From the NCBI GenBank assembly GCA_964020155.1, contig OZ026551.1, positions 2,720,018 to 2,784,017 on the forward strand: a stretch of 64,000 nucleotides of DNA, read 5' to 3'. Source of the stretch: Chondrilla cf. caribensis. Taxonomy: Eukaryota > Porifera > Demospongiae > Chondrillida > Chondrillidae. Positions 25,467 to 36,144 of the stretch are shown in pieces; the first letter of the stretch is position 1, and every line of letters begins with the position of its first letter. The translations under genes were made by a program, and so were the position numbers. Below the pieces are notes generated by a model. It was given only the letters and a program-made list of their open reading frames with translations. It was not told where the DNA came from and searched no databases.

Positions 25467-27673
25467 CATGCTTCTAGAGTACCTTGGATGTTTTTCTTTT
25501 GCTTGGCTACCTCTGGTCGATCTGAAAGCTTTTTCTGGCTCTCAGTCTCATCGGTGAGGATCTTCTGCTGTTTTGGATTTGTTCTCAAACCGGGCTTTTG
25601 CAACTTTTGACTTGCCATGGTGGATGCATCTACAAAGAAATTAAAAGGTATGACACATACATTCTACATAGCCACTGCAACTGAATGTTCTGTAATGTGC
25701 GCATGCAGTATATTGGCAGATTACATCTCTAAATATATTGTTACTAATTAAAACAATACCTGATAAGTCTTTGCTTGATCTTTGCATCTTCTGGTCCAGT
25801 GCATCTTCCATCTTCTGCATAGGCGTCCCACCTGTTGCTTTACCAGATTGTTCAACAAGACTAGTTACAGTTGCTGCATGTTGGAAAACTATTACAATTA
25901 AAATAGGCTGAACGAGCACTTGTGGTGAAATTCATGCAGTATACATGTCATGTAATCTTATGTATATACGTATGTCTTACCTGCAGCTGTCACTGCCTTG
26001 ATTGGAAGCTTATAATCCTTTTGAATTCTCTTCTTCAGCCTTGCTTGCTGCCGTTGAAGTCGCTTCTCCTCTTTCTGTGCCTTAAGTTTCTCCTTTTCCT
26101 CCAAAATCTGTAGGTTCTGAATACTAGTCAAAACTTTGCCTGGATTGGCTGGTTTCTTGGCTTCACTGGTACTATGCAGCTGTGAGTGATCGAGAAATTT
26201 GCTTATTGCACTTTTTTGCCTGTAGGCTAGCATGCAGATGCTTGGAGACTTGGGGGTCAAGCTGCCGTCAGGTTCTTCAACAGTCATTGGTGGTGTATCA
26301 GCTGAATCAGATGTAACAGTACCATTTGACTGACTATACTTGCCAATGGATACATCAGGTGTTCCCGGAGAAGACGAATGATATCGATGATGACTTGGGA
26401 AAGGGCTAAGAAATGGTATGTATGCAAGAGTAGGGACTTCTACTTCTTGCTTCACTCCTGACTTAATTGGCAAATCTTTCAGAAGGACATCTGCATTGAG
26501 GGGGTAAATACCTGTTACCCTAAAGCCGGCGATAATATTCTCCATTTTCATGGCCTTATACCAGGCTCTAGAGAAAATGCCGCTGAATTCCAATCGATTG
26601 ATCACTTTACCAGGGTTCAGGGTTTGAAATCGATGGCACTCCTCACGCCATGCGACCTTTAGAGGTGCAAAACATGCACAATCCAAAGGTTGTGTAATTT
26701 GGGTGGTGTTTGGAGGTAGTGCAAACAAAACTACCTGGTGCTCTGCTGCCATTCGAATAGTTTCTGGACAGTAGTGCGATGAATGTCCATCCATCAATAG
26801 GATGACAGGGCGTTTGGGAGGGATGCATTCCAAAAATACGTGGGTGAACCATCCTTGGAAGAGCTCTTGGTTCATCCATCCATTCGACGACATCCCGTAA
26901 TGGGTGCCAGGCACTTCTCCACAGGCGTAAGATGGGTGGAGGGATTGACGGTCAAGAACAACAAAAGTTGGCAGAACTGTCCCGGTTGCACAGCTACAGG
27001 CGAGAACGGTGGTTTGAGATTTATTACCTCCTGTGATGCATGAAACATGCTTGGCTCCCTTGGCAGCCACCACTTTCTCTGATAGTGGATTCATTGGCAA
27101 TCCTGTTTCATCGCAATTGAACACCTGATCTGGGTCAACAATCTCATTTTCAATGAAGCAGGTCTCCAAAACTTTGAAATACTTCATTAATGCCTCAGGA
27201 TCTGTTGCTCTGCTATGTGACAATGGTATTGCAGTTCGCAATGCTACTTCTGGATGGCGTTGGATGAAACTATCCATCCACCCCATTGTCACCATAATAC
27301 CTGTCTTTCTGCTGCTTACAATGTTCTGGACTATGGCCAGTATGTCCTTCCTAGTCCTTGGAAAGCCTACTGATGCTGCTTCAAGTAGGAAATCAACTAA
27401 TTCATGCTCTTCTTCTGCAGTTAGGTAAGCACCTCCCGATCTGCTGGTTGATTTGCCATTCACATGATCTGCTAGTGTTGATTTTGGGATTCCATACATT
27501 ATGGATGCAGACCTGATGGAGCAGCCACTCCTGATATCCTCCATGGCCTTGGCCATGCTGTCCTGTTTCCACATCTTGTAGTGCTCCTCTCTCAGTGTAA
27601 TTGGGTTCACACTTTGATGGACTACGTGCTGAGAGGATATTACCCTCTTCTTGAAACCAGCATGATGTAACAT
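23831..27673 (-). CDS. Pogo DDE transposase fused to Ulp1-type cysteine protease and PHD finger, six exons, 940 aa
   Basis: The exons 27673-25981, 25873-25760, 25629-25483, 24958-24848, 24763-24542 and 24366-23831 total 2,823 nt, 941 codons with stop. All five introns are GT-AG and phase 1. Residues ~25-75 form a psq/CENP-B-type helix-turn-helix (IRSASIMYGIPKSTLADHV) and ~85-150 a second DNA-binding region. The DDE domain has Asp188 (FNCDETGL), Asp295 (LLMDGHSSHY) and Asp331 (TQPLDCACF). After a Lys/Gln-rich linker, residues ~690-880 resemble C48 peptidases, with His766-Trp767 (ESHWICAY), Asp783 (IVLDSLGS), Gln823 and Cys828 (LHDCGLFAIAF). Residues 891-940 form a C4HC3 PHD finger (CIC, CDKC, HCKC, CPKC). 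The expected activities are transposition, removal of SUMO-like modifiers and histone-tail reading, all inferred from retained residues. Alternative splicing into separate proteins is possible. Confidence 0.85.
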
Positions 27674-27700
27674 AATCTACAATAGCAAGTAGTATAATTA

Positions 27701-27975
27701 TTATACATGCATGAAGTCATTCCTGTGGTGACTTACAATGTTTGTATTACCACCCAATGTTTTCATAAGCGTTGATGGGTATGCATAACAACAGTACCAT
27801 AGAACAATCAATAATGTAGCGATGGATGTGTATTCGCGCTCACCTTTACTGGTAGGCTGGTAGCAAACAAAAGTATTGGAGCTTGCCTCAAAACGGCCTG
27901 GAAACTTCCTCGAACACTGTGCGAGTCGAATTTTGAAAGCACGCACTCGGCGAAGAGCTAGCGAAACCATTTATA
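27701..27975 (-). other. Possible 5' non-coding exon and leader of the pogo fusion gene
   Basis: An open segment begins at an ATG near 27970, just inside the right inverted repeat, and reaches a good donor (AAAG|GTGAGC) near 27843. An acceptor TTGTAG lies just before the transposase ATG at 27673. Joining them puts the upstream ATG out of frame, so I read this as 5' UTR or an alternative first exon rather than coding. Confidence 0.4.
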
Positions 27976-28516
27976 AAATGGCGTTCGCGATCATTTGCAA
28001 GATTTGTGGCCTGAAGCAAGGCCTACCCTCTATTTATGATCATGTAAGTACCTTGTGTGTTCTGCAGTTATCAAGTCGGTACGTTTGCACCACTGGTTCC
28101 AGCTCCCTTGTTCGACAGAGCGTTTTTGAGGGTGGCCGAATTTTGATGTTACGCCACCTCCTGAAAAGAGAAGCAGCATTTTCTGAAGGATGAAGCTATA
28201 ACATTGAAACTTCGCACATGTATCGGTAACAAACTGTTGTACAAGCATTTCATGTTTCATAATGATACCATATTCCATTAGAATGCTGTGAAGCTTTGTC
28301 CGAGTTTGGTGATTATGTCCGAATTTTGCAAAATTCGGCCATCGCGTTTAGAGGCGTATATCTAGAAAACTCTCTAATGGAAATTACCCTAACTACTGGA
28401 AATGATAGTACTTGTTGTGTTCTTTTTATCGATGGCAATTTGAATTTAAAGCGTTCAGAATGAAGACAAATATCAGTGGCCGAATTTTGATGCGTCCGAA
28501 TTTTGATTTTTTACTC
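27960..28516. repeat. Right terminal inverted repeat of the pogo element
   Basis: This is the partner of 22990-23556. It contains the putative promoter side of the minus-strand fusion gene, whose first ATG lies at the inner boundary. Confidence 0.85.
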
Positions 28517-28590
28517 TATACCTGTCTTTCCGCAATGATTCTAACAACGGTGTATCCATCATTATCAATTATCATTGAACCCATTTCTAG

Positions 28591-28864
28591 GTACCACTAC
28601 TAGTGCTCAGCTAAGTAAGACACAGCCACCACCATCCGGTACCCTGACCAGTCCTAGCGATAGTGTTTTGTAGCGAACCAGGTGGTACTGTACAGTGGTA
28701 TGGTCCTAACGGAGGAGTAGTACCATCAAGTGGAGATGTTAGACAGGCGGGAACTAGCAGTTCGAGACAACTTGTGTTCACTAGTTACCAGTCATCTCAG
28801 GGAGGACAGTATCAGTGTAGAACAAGTAAAGATGGTACCAACAGTACACTGTATGTGACACTTG
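28591..28864 (+). pseudogene. Gene B Ig exon with 29-bp deletion
   Basis: The exon is 274 nt against 303 nt in A and D. The missing stretch follows CTGACCAGTCCT and removes the segment between the start of the domain and the first Cys codon. It breaks the frame and exposes an in-frame TAG. Downstream of the deletion the Ig sequence (VQWYGPNGG, GQYQCRTS) is well kept in the shifted frame. Confidence 0.85.
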
Positions 28865-31394
28865 GTGAGTGAAAAGTGTAGTATCTGTAGTAATCTCCAA
28901 CCTTACCTATTTCTGACATTAATACATTAACTCTTGTCATATTATTACTTCTAAGTGTTTGCCCTTAACATATATAGTTCTGCTTATTAATAGCATGTTC
29001 CTCTAAGTTGATATGTTAACTTTTCATGATGACACACAATTTCTTAGGAATTTTCAATAGTTATTCAACAACTGGATTCAAAACTGAGAAATAGGAAGTT
29101 ATATGATAGTAATGTGATACAGTCATGTTCCATGGTTATCTGTGTATGTGTGTGTATGTGCACTTCAATATTATAGGACACATATACCCTGAGTGATATT
29201 ACTCTATTCTATGGGGTATATGTAATGGCATTGGAAATTGTATGAGCTTTATATATCCTGCCATGTGATTTGGTCATATGAATACAATCGGACAGTCCTG
29301 CTTAGTTCACCCTTGTCAGTTATGTAACTATGAAATGGTTACACATAATAATAATAATATTATTACAACACCACTTCCCGTCAAGGGCTATGTTATGGAG
29401 GTTCGATGGGTGCAGGTAAATTAAGGATAATTTCGAATTAAAAGTCCAGTACAATGTAAGGTTTGTGTACGTACGTACATCATCAAAACAGTGTATTCCA
29501 TGTAATTGTGAATTAAGCAGTAAGTATGACTTGACTGTGTGTGTGTGTGTGTTAAATGAAATAAAAATGTACAAATTTGATGAGCTCTTAGAGTGGTTAG
29601 TCTATTCCACTAAGTGGAAGGCCCTTCTTACAGACAACATACTTTATATCGCTGCTGTTCACATAACAATTTTAGTGTCTGTTACATTTATCAATTAACG
29701 GACTAGCATACATACTATGTGTGGTAGGCACAGTGTAATTAATTTCTTTGGTGGTAGTATCTTGAATGGTATTGAAAGTTGTAACTTGTAACTAATATAT
29801 TACGTACGAGGGTGTATGAGTGTATTAAGGTATTTCTTATTAATCAGCTGTGTGAGATGACCGGTGAATGTAGTGGCCATTGAAGAATTGTACATATAGT
29901 GCAGCAAAAGTTGACGATATCGGATATTTTTGAGGAAATTGACTGGAAAGTACATTCACATGTGTCACGATTACACATTGCACTACCAATTTCCATGTGC
30001 TTTCACTAATTGACCCAGGCTCTGTAGCCTTAGCAATGCACATGTTCCTACTTTGTATCAGCTATTTCAATTTTGCCAGTTGTGTGATAAGGCGTTGTGT
30101 TTCAGAGTTAATTGAGCCAGAGAAATGGTATAATATGGTACGTACATGTGTAGTTGTCAAAAATTGAATGCTATGGATATTCATGCATTCATACGTACAT
30201 ACATACAAACACACAGCAATTTGAACACTAGCATTACTTGCCTCTTTTACAGCATGGCAATAATCATTATTATAATCTCAGGCCCGTTGGAAGCTATACG
30301 GCTGGTACGGCTAGAGCCGTACCAGTTTTTGAGTCAGATACAACTTTTTCAGTAGAGCTAGATTTTAACATGAAATAACTGTTACAAAAGGTCCAACAAA
30401 CGCACTTTAACGTCCCTTCGATTCTTTGCGCATGCCAACCTAAGGCAGCCCTCTTTATTACGTAACACCCTCTGATGTCACGATACGTGTTGCTAATAGA
30501 TCAAGACATGTCGCTGTCCAAGACGAAGCGAGACAAGCTCGGTACCCCTGCGATTGGAGACAAGCCTCATCAACCATCTAACCTCAAGTTCCCTAAGCGT
30601 TCTTTTGGACTGAAGACGGTTGATTTTTGAGCGTTTCTTGATCATGATCAGGAAACGTGATTTTCGCACTGGTCATGGCTCCACTCAAACGTGAACTTCT
30701 CGTGATGCCTACAACGAATGCGAACAGTGCACGGTCCTTTAGTGCTCTTCGTCTTGTCAAAATTTGCCTCAGATCAACAATGTCACATGTACAGCATGCA
30801 CTTGATGATTATGCACGTGTATAAAGATTATACTGACCGACTCAGCCTGGTGGATAATGAATATTTGTAAGAGGACTGGAGGACATGATCACAGTGAGAG
30901 TATTTTTGGAAAGTTTACAAATAGTGACTTATCGCGATGTGTTATTATTACTGTTGTCACTGAGTGTTTTTTGCATGTGTTTTTTTAAATACTCGTATAA
31001 TTTCACTCTTTCACTTTCATATATATTATGTATATATCTCACATAAGAAGTTAAATTTGTTCTGTTTTTTACTTTTTCAGGTATAACATAAAATTTTCAT
31101 TTCCTTACATGGTTGAATTCCTTTTGTTGATTGAGATCATACATGAGCATGTGTTACATTGGGAATCACTTGCCGTCTTTCTGTACATACGCTTGCAAAA
31201 ATGCCAGCTACTCAAAATGGCCTTACCACTTTTTAACTGCTTCCGAGGGGCCTGATTATCTTTAAGTTTGTTTTGGGTACGATACTGAATTCAGAATACG
31301 TTCTGGTTATGATTGTTGTAGTGATGGACATATGAGTTAGATTATAATATTTTCCTTGTGTACATGATTTTCACTGAATGTCTTTTTAGAATAA
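28865..31394 (+). other. Gene B intron 2, with hAT derivative
   Basis: The stretch is largely non-coding. It aligns in part with intron 2 of gene D (e.g. around 29000-29120 against 52560-52700). The main content is the hAT derivative at 30279-31254. The beheaded FN3 exon follows at about 31396. Confidence 0.6.
30279..31254 (+). mobile_element. hAT transposon deletion derivative (TTF-zinc-finger type), ~976 bp
   Basis: The ends are CAGGCCCGTTGGAAGC and the complementary GCTTCCGAGGGGCCTG. The flanking 8-mers (TATAATCT; ATTATCT-type) are similar but imperfect. Gene D has the uninterrupted site near 52797. Inside, 30508-30630 encodes a 40-residue remnant with the TTF-type start (KFPKRSFGLKTVDF). 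The stretch ~30681-30824 encodes the hAT dimerisation signature (ELLVMPTTNANSARSFSALR). The catalytic core between them is missing. It is therefore an internally deleted, non-autonomous copy. Confidence 0.75.
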
Positions 31395-31395
31395 T

Positions 31396-31484
31396 GTATA
31401 ATACCTACTACATCTGGGTAGGTCCTGTGTCATCAGGTGGACAAGGAGCATACAGTGATAGACAACAGGAAAGAACCTACAATG
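31396..31484 (+). pseudogene. Gene B remnant of first FN3 exon
   Basis: Only the last ~90 nt of the exon survive (TYYIWVGPVSSGGQGAYSD), ending at a good donor AATG|GTAAGT. The 5' two-thirds and the acceptor are gone, so the exon cannot splice normally. Confidence 0.8.
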
Positions 31485-32048
31485 GTAAGTTGCAAACTTT
31501 ATCAAGTACCTATAGTGTAGATATGTACATACTACATACTTGGGACAATTATGCACTAATCTCTGGTGTTTTGTATAAGTGCAAGAATCACTGTATTAAT
31601 GTTGTCTGCTAATTTAATACTAATCAATATTTTAACTCAAAATTGTGTCAGACAATTCAATGTCAGACTGACCCATTCTACAAGAATTGCTGTTGTTGCG
31701 TCTTTGTGCACTCCTTCTCTGGCCGCCTTGTCTATTTTCTTGATACTTTGTATGGTGTCTAATTTCTATTTTTGTTGTGTTATGGCATGCCCACCACTAC
31801 CCTGCATGTATTCATTAGATGAATATTATTTAAGTTGATTTCTATTCGCTTTTTCCCAGCAATTGTATTATTCTTTATGATAGAATTTTTTTAAATATGT
31901 TAGTTTGGACTCTTTAAACTTATTACACAGAACCCAAACAACTGAATTACTGAAATGGTACCTACAAAATCCTGGACTTGCTGAATTCTGTACCCATTGA
32001 AATTTGTAGCGCTAATGTACGTATAATATATATATATTATATATATAT

Positions 32049-32492
32049 AGCGCTGGGCGGTATACCGAATATATAGTAATACCGTGGTATTATTTGTGCA
32101 CGGTTTTGATACCGGCTGACTTTTTTCTATACCGAGATATCGTGATATCACGGTATTCTCTAAGGTTTGACCGGTATTTTAAGTAATATATTCCTGAGAT
32201 AACAAATTTCGCCCTGAAATGATGTGTTCAACTTCTGAATCCTTCGAAACTATTGCTGCGACAGCCATGATTACGAGCACGAAAAGTGTGCGTGTGCGGA
32301 GTATTACGTTGTTACATGGAATGAGAGAATGTCAAAATGGCGACGTCGTCAGCTGCAAGTTTAAATTTTGATCAGCGAACAAGCGATATGGGTGATCCGA
32401 GCAATGAACTTCATCTAGTCGATAAGATGAATGCTAAATCTGATATTTGGAAGTACTTTGCGCTCCGAGTTAACGAGGACAACAAAGTAGTG

Positions 32493-32523
<31 letters not shown>

Positions 32524-32667
32524 ATGTTTATTTATTTATTTATTATTAAATCAAGGATTCAGTTATTTCAATGCTCAACTATAACCTTAAGACTCGGTAT
32601 ACCGTAATACCGCGGTATAATGTTGGCAATATACCGAAACTCATATTTTTTGATACCGCCCAGCGCT
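32049..32667 (+). mobile_element. BED-type hAT transposon deletion derivative, ~619 bp
   Basis: The terminal inverted repeats AGCGCTGGGCGGTA and TACCGCCCAGCGCT lie in a TATATATA context, with further internal GGTATACCG inverted copies. The stretch 32338-32550 opens with MATSSAASLNFDQ and reaches KSDIWKYFALRVNEDNK, which matches the start of a BED zinc finger of hAT/ZBED transposases. The rest is lost in a TTTA repeat. Gene D has an uninterrupted counterpart near 54030. Confidence 0.75.
32490..32546. repeat. (TTTA)n microsatellite inside the hAT derivative
   Basis: Tandem ATTT/TTTA units with one interruption, directly after the BED-finger remnant. Confidence 0.9.
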
Positions 32668-32953
32668 ATATATATTTGCTAATTATAGCAGTACCTACTG
32701 TGACATCACATTACATTTTTGTCCCCCCTGAATGGTTGTATCTCCAACCATTCAAAGACATGCTATGATGCGTGTCAAACATAAGTGAATCCCAAGTATG
32801 TCAGTAGCCCTGATCAAATTTATATAATGTGCTTTTGTAATAATGTCTTTTCAATCTACAAGTAGAGAACTGTTTAAACGTCCATTAAATTGATTTATAG
32901 TTAATTATCACAGATATTAAGTATAATCACCACTCTATCAATCCTTCACATAG

Positions 32954-33238
32954 TACCTTCAAAGGTTGGTTCTCTTACCCTCACCAAAGTAGCAAGATCA
33001 GGAAGACCAGCTCTTACAGTGACCTGGACTGCACCTCAGAGTGATCGTCCCATCACTAAATACCAAGTGCAGTACAGAAGAAGTGGTACCACTAGTTGGA
33101 GTACAAAGGATGTGACATCAAGATCCACCACCCTGGAGAACCTTTCTGCTGGTACTAGTTATCAAGTTCAAGTCAGAGCTGTTTCTGATGTTGGAGCTGG
33201 TCCATACAGTGATGTGAGAACACAAATTACACCTCGAG
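32954..33238 (+). CDS. Gene B FN3 exon (intact)
   Basis: 285 nt, phase 1-1, with consensus CATAG acceptor and GAG|GTATGA donor. It belongs to the TWTAPQSDRPITKYQVQYRR subtype that is expanded in gene D. By itself the exon is undamaged although the gene upstream is broken. Confidence 0.75.
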
Positions 33239-33712
33239 GTATGAATGTCACAACTGGTTTTGATGTAGTCAAATCTGGGGTGGACACATAAAAGGGGTAT
33301 TCAAATTCCTATTTTAACCGATTATACGCCAATGACACCAATTGGCATCAGTATGGTAAACAGCCAATGAAAATAGGAAGCAGAAAATCCCATATCTCTC
33401 CACCGAGAAAGCTTCTATCGACCTGAAACCATCATTGACTATAGCTCTATTACCAAAATACTGCCTATAGTAATATAATGATAGTCACGAGAAAATGAAC
33501 TAACAAATTCTTTCCAACTAAGCAATTGTCATCTAACGAAGTGCACCAAACTTCTTCGAAAGTTCGATCTTTCAGCACTGGTTCTTGTTCATAGACAGAT
33601 GCTTCTCTGCAGTATAGACACTCACAAGCCCATTTCTTCATTCAGATAGTACGTTATTGATTTCATTCAGACTAGAATTTCTTATTTCAGGCATGTGGCA
33701 AGACAAATCGAG

Positions 33713-34240
33713 TCAAGTCGAATTGAATCGAGTCAAGACAAACGAATCTTCTGGAACAGACTTAAAAAACTTCCATCTGTTTCTCCAAAAGGCTTGCTCT
33801 TGTTTCACTGTTGATGTTTGGCGTTCGAGTATTCTTTGGCTTTTCAGGGCCTTAATGTGCAGCCTCATTATATTGAGAACTTTGGGGCACCCACTGCCAC
33901 CCAGTACCAGTACCAATGTTGGCACAGGCTTGTTATTCGTTGTGGCTAAGTTGTCAATGGTTTTTTCCAGGCATGAGGGGCGGTGGATGCGCTTTAACCG
34001 TTTCATTATGATGCGGAGAAAATAAGGATACGGGTGATAGTTTCAGTGAACGCAGTCGCTGCTTCCGTGGTGGAGATCAGCTTGGGTTCTAGATTTGAAG
34101 ATGTAGGAAGAAGTGCAGTATGAAGATGTGAATTTTCGAGTTTCCAGTTGGGCAATCTGGCGGTTTTCTTCTCGCTTGATTACTTCCAGTGGGAGACGTA
34201 CTAGCCGCCATCTCGTCCTGTCAATCCTTCTCACCATCAC
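33713..34240 (-). pseudogene. Retroelement-like degraded coding segment, minus strand
   Basis: Two open stretches (34240-34043 and 34006-33713) are rich in Lys/Arg and contain AFWRNRWKFFKSV, reminiscent of retroelement polyproteins. No domain was recognised and the assignment rests mostly on context. It runs opposite to the next fragment. Confidence 0.3.
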
Positions 34241-34351
34241 CAGCCTACCACTTCTTCACATCAGCATACCACAAACCTCCAAGTTATCACTATTAACTAA
34301 CCTGAGACATTAAACTGATCCCAGTGTCCTTCACTATGTGATAGCCTATTA

Positions 34352-35150
34352 TTGTCACAATCCAAACTGGGGAATGTTGGTGTCAGTGAGAAAGCCAAGT
34401 CTATCCACAGGAAACTTACTCCATCTCTTTCCAAGAAGAAACTGAAAAAACAAGCCGAGTCTCTTCTGCTTGAGGAAGAGAAAGGAAGGTGCGATGGTGC
34501 TCTGAGCAATCTCCAGGTCCAGGGAAAATTCACCACCATAACACAATTGAAAGCAGAAGCATCCCTATGGAGAAGAATCATGGATGGACTCAGAGTCTCC
34601 CCTGCCTGTCCTCTGTGCCATCAAAACCCTTGTACTTCTGCTCACATAATTGTAGGTTGCCCACAAGCATTGGAAGACAGTCGCTACACCTGGAGGTATG
34701 ATTCCGTCCTGTTGGATGTATTTAGGAGCATTCAACACCATCTTGACCCACTGTCATCACCATCTATCTATGCCGACCTGCCAGGCCACAGAGACTTGGA
34801 CAATCCCCCAGTGACCATCCTTCCATCCACTCTTATCACTACATACAATTCGGACATTAATGTTGCGACAACCACCAACGTCAGCTGGCTATGCTAGAAC
34901 TCACTGTTTGTGGGAGTACACCTGAAGCTCTCTAGGCAACCCATAGCAGGAAATCCAGGAAAGCTGAATACCTTCACATTGTATCCGATCTTATCCATAG
35001 AGGCTGGACCGCATCCTATTCCACCATTGAAATTGGGTCCTTGGGCCATTACTGTCACAGAGCCCCTTCGGAACTCCAGAACAGCTGCAACCTTCTGCCC
35101 CATCTACCATGGAAGGCCATCCTCAGCAGGGCCTCGCCTATTGCAATTAA
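34352..35150 (+). pseudogene. Non-LTR retrotransposon C-terminal fragment
   Basis: The frame 34352-34897 carries a Cys/His cluster (CPLCHQNPCTSAHIIVGC) followed by SRYTWRYDSVLL, which is characteristic of the region after the reverse transcriptase in some invertebrate non-LTR elements. Similarity continues past the stop in another frame to about 35150 (e.g. IEIGSLGHY-like sequence). At least one frameshift has therefore occurred. It is 5'-truncated and dead. Confidence 0.6.
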
Positions 35151-36144
35151 TTAGTTCACAAGCGATCTTCATGGCTAGGAAACAAAGACCCTGGCCATCC
35201 AAAAACAGTTGCTGGATTAACTTACCACTACAATATACGTTATTATATTATTATATTATTACTATCATGTTGCACCTAGTTTTACCACAGCTTTCCTGCC
35301 AGGACAAAAGAATAAACCATTTATGTTTCCTTTTTTTTTAACCCTATGTTCAGGAAATCAACTTTATGTTGTCTGTGTGTATAATTATAATGACATTTTT
35401 CCCCCACACCTGCTCGACGAATTCTATGGCCAAAAAGGACACTTTCTGCCGTGCTCAAACTTGCAAAATAGCCTGATCGAATCGCTTCGGTCCATGGAAA
35501 TTGCCAAATTGCCCGATTCAATCGCTTCTGGCGATTTGATTATATCTTCAGATGAATCAGCAAATTATGGTCATTTGGATATCACATGACTGTATCGACT
35601 GGAACTGCAACCAGATACTCAACCCTGGCCCGGGGACCTGCTATTCCACCCAAGTTCATATGCTGATCCAACAAAAAGGGGTCTTTCAGCTCCTAAATTG
35701 TGGACTTTGATGTTAAATTTGATATACTATAGCTAACCTACATAATTATTATAGTAATTAAGGCCTCATCTATAAATAGCGGCGATCAGCCAAATGGCAG
35801 ACAGGGTAGGTACAGGTAGGATTGACGTTTGTGTATCTGTACAAACTTTAAGATAGTTGTCTTGAAAAGTGACGAATGTCTTTAATGTTGTCTGGAAAAA
35901 TGCTGCCCAAAACAACAACTGCTAGACTAGGCACACTATTTCAGAGTAACTTTCTCAACCATGTAGCAACTTCCAATTGAACACATACTCCCTGTCCAGC
36001 AGCAGGAGTCATCGACACTGATTAACATATCGTTATGAATGGAGTTCAATATGAAAGTTAATATTCATCAACATTAATATTAATGTATACATAGAAGAAA
36101 TTGATAAGCTATGAACATGTGGAAGTTGTTAGACATGTTGGTTG

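Larger units (their letters stand above)
22990..28516. mobile_element. Pogo-type (Tc1/mariner superfamily) transposon, 5.5 kb, with ~555-bp terminal inverted repeats
   Basis: The left inverted repeat (22990 to ~23556) and the right one (~27960-28516) start with the same GAGTAAAAAATCAAAATTCGG end and stay alignable for about 555 bp. They contain several internal copies of the word AAAATTCGG/CCGAATTTT. TA duplications flank the element. It sits in intron 1 of gene B, between signal exon and Ig exon, and encodes one minus-strand fusion gene. Inverted repeats of this length are unusual for pogo elements, whose ends are usually tens of bases. The transposase reading frame is undamaged, so the insertion is probably not ancient. 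Confidence 0.88.

Noticed and set aside
26643..27428. Short frames on both strands inside the pogo transposase exon
   Set aside because: Shadow frames; the DDE motifs are in the long minus-strand frame.
27876..28193. Plus-strand 105-codon frame in the right inverted repeat of the pogo element
   Set aside because: It lies within the terminal repeat, with a matching inverse frame in the other arm, and has no domain.
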